Assembly: GCA_024653875.1 (NCBI GenBank) | Contig: JANLHE010000320.1 | Location: forward strand, 1-6,935 | Length of the DNA: 6,935 nt | Direction: 5' to 3' | Source of the DNA: Acidobacteriota bacterium | GTDB lineage: Bacteria > Acidobacteriota > Vicinamibacteria > Vicinamibacterales > SCN-69-37 | In this document: positions 6,279 to 6,935 of the stretch, one piece after another | Layout of the letters: every line of letters begins with the position of its first letter | Numbering within the stretch: the first letter of the stretch is position 1 | Position numbers and translations under genes: made by a program | The notes under the pieces: model-generated | Seen by the model: the letters and a program-made list of their open reading frames with translations, nothing else | The model's database searches: none | What the model was told of the DNA's origin: nothing

Positions 6279-6935
6279 TGTGGCGAGCGAGTGCGCTGAT
6301 CGTGGCGATGGCCGCCGTCCAGGCGCCCGCGCCGGTCCAGGCCCCGGACACGTCCGCGCGTGCGGTGGTGGCGAAGGCCGCATCACATATCAAGGAGTAT
6401 CAGGAGGCGCTGCAGTACGTACTCGCGGACGAGGCAACGACGCAGGAGGTCTTCAACATCAGGAACACGCGCGTGGCGCTGCGACGCACGACCGGCGAGT
6501 TCTTCCTGGCGTACGTGGCGGCCGACGGCATATGGCTGGCCGTGCGCGACATCCTCACGGTGGACGGCGCGCCGGTGGAGCAGCGCGACAGCCTGCGTCA
6601 GTTGCTGAGCCGCGGGTCATTCGCGAGCATCGGCCGGCAGGTGGCCGACCGCAACGCCCGGTACAACCTGGGATCGATTGCCAGGAACTTCAACGACCCG
6701 ATGCTGGCGCTGTTGATTCTGGATGACAAACACCGGAAGCGGTTCCGGTTCGAGCGGCGTCGCGTGGAATCCACGTCGGCCGGCCCGGTGGTGACGGTGA
6801 CGTTCACCGAACGCGACCGGCCCACGCTCATCCGCGGCGGTGACGGCCGTCAGATATTCACCAAGGGCGAGATGGTGATCGACGCGGCCACCGGGCGGCT
6901 TCGCCGCACCGTCATCACGCTGAAGGACGGTGCGA
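6278..6935 (+). CDS. Exported hypothetical protein (3' partial), Acidobacteriota-type family
   Basis: This frame stays open to the right edge, giving 219 codons and one extra base. ATG at 6278 shares one base with the upstream TGA (TGATG), implying coupled translation. The N-terminus is a short signal-like segment (M-W-R-A-S-A-L-I-V-A-M-A-A-V-Q-A). It is followed by a helix with Y41-Q-E-A-L-Q-Y-V-L-A-D-E52, then W86-L-A-V-R-D-I-L-T-V-D-G97 with P-V plus R103, and R125-N-A-R-Y-N-L-G132 followed by N-x-P. That order of motifs (VLADE, RDVxxVDG, ARYNxG) is one I associate with a large uncharacterised exported family in Acidobacteriota; no function is known to me. The last visible part (M-V-I-D-A-A-T-G-R-L-R-R) looks like a LolA-type beta-sheet edge. 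It shares Q-Y-V-L-x-D-E with the first gene of the run, suggesting distant paralogy. The C-terminus is missing. Confidence 0.83.
   Translation, partial: MWRASALIVAMAAVQAPAPVQAPDTSARAVVAKAASHIKEYQEALQYVLADEATTQEVFNIRNTRVALRRTTGEFFLAYVAADGIWLAVRDILTVDGAPVEQRDSLRQLLSRGSFASIGRQVADRNARYNLGSIARNFNDPMLALLILDDKHRKRFRFERRRVESTSAGPVVTVTFTERDRPTLIRGGDGRQIFTKGEMVIDAATGRLRRTVITLKDGA

Noticed and set aside
6280..6726. A 148-codon plus-strand frame at the right end in another frame
   Set aside because: Its product is Gly/Arg/Ala-rich with no motif, and it conflicts with the frame starting at 6278 that has a signal peptide and family motifs and runs to the edge.

Overview
The window is high-GC, densely coding bacterial DNA from a Gram-negative (diderm) organism. 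It encodes a TonB-dependent receptor, an Omp85-type beta-barrel and two exported proteins. The two exported proteins resemble families I associate with soil Acidobacteriota, particularly Vicinamibacteria-like genomes. That assignment is an inference from gene flavour; there is no rRNA or other marker gene here.

Layout, left to right: (1) 1-717, + strand: the C-terminal beta-barrel end of a TonB-dependent receptor whose start lies outside the window. (2) 797-1951, + strand: a soluble protein with a C-terminal diadenylate-cyclase (DAC/DisA_N)-like domain behind an N-terminal domain that looks like the DACNV-type predicted sensor. Its DGA and G-T-R-H signatures are visible, but other canonical catalytic residues are changed. 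(3) 1954-2013: a compact 60-bp block of three abutting inverted repeats (22+16+22 bp) between two convergent genes. The second palindrome supplies the stop codon of the gene on the other strand. (4) 2002-3999, - strand: a YbaL/KefB/KefC-type CPA2 cation:proton antiporter with RCK_N (TrkA-N) and RCK_C (TrkA-C) domains. (5) 4012-6935+, + strand: a tight three-gene run of an exported or lipoprotein hypothetical, a single-POTRA Omp85/BamA-like outer-membrane barrel, and a second exported hypothetical cut by the right edge. The joints are a 4-bp GTGA overlap and a 1-bp TGATG overlap, so the genes are probably translationally coupled.

Two groupings stand out. The DAC-like gene lies tail-to-tail with a K+/H+-antiporter-like gene carrying an RCK_C domain, the domain type that binds c-di-AMP in some potassium transporters; this suggests a nucleotide/ion-homeostasis link but does not show one. 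The three-gene run looks like an envelope module in which two exported proteins flank a minimal Omp85 barrel. The flanking proteins share a short N-terminal motif around Q-Y-V-L-x-D-E. No tRNA, rRNA, CRISPR, transposase or phage gene was seen, and there is no non-coding gap longer than about 80 bases.
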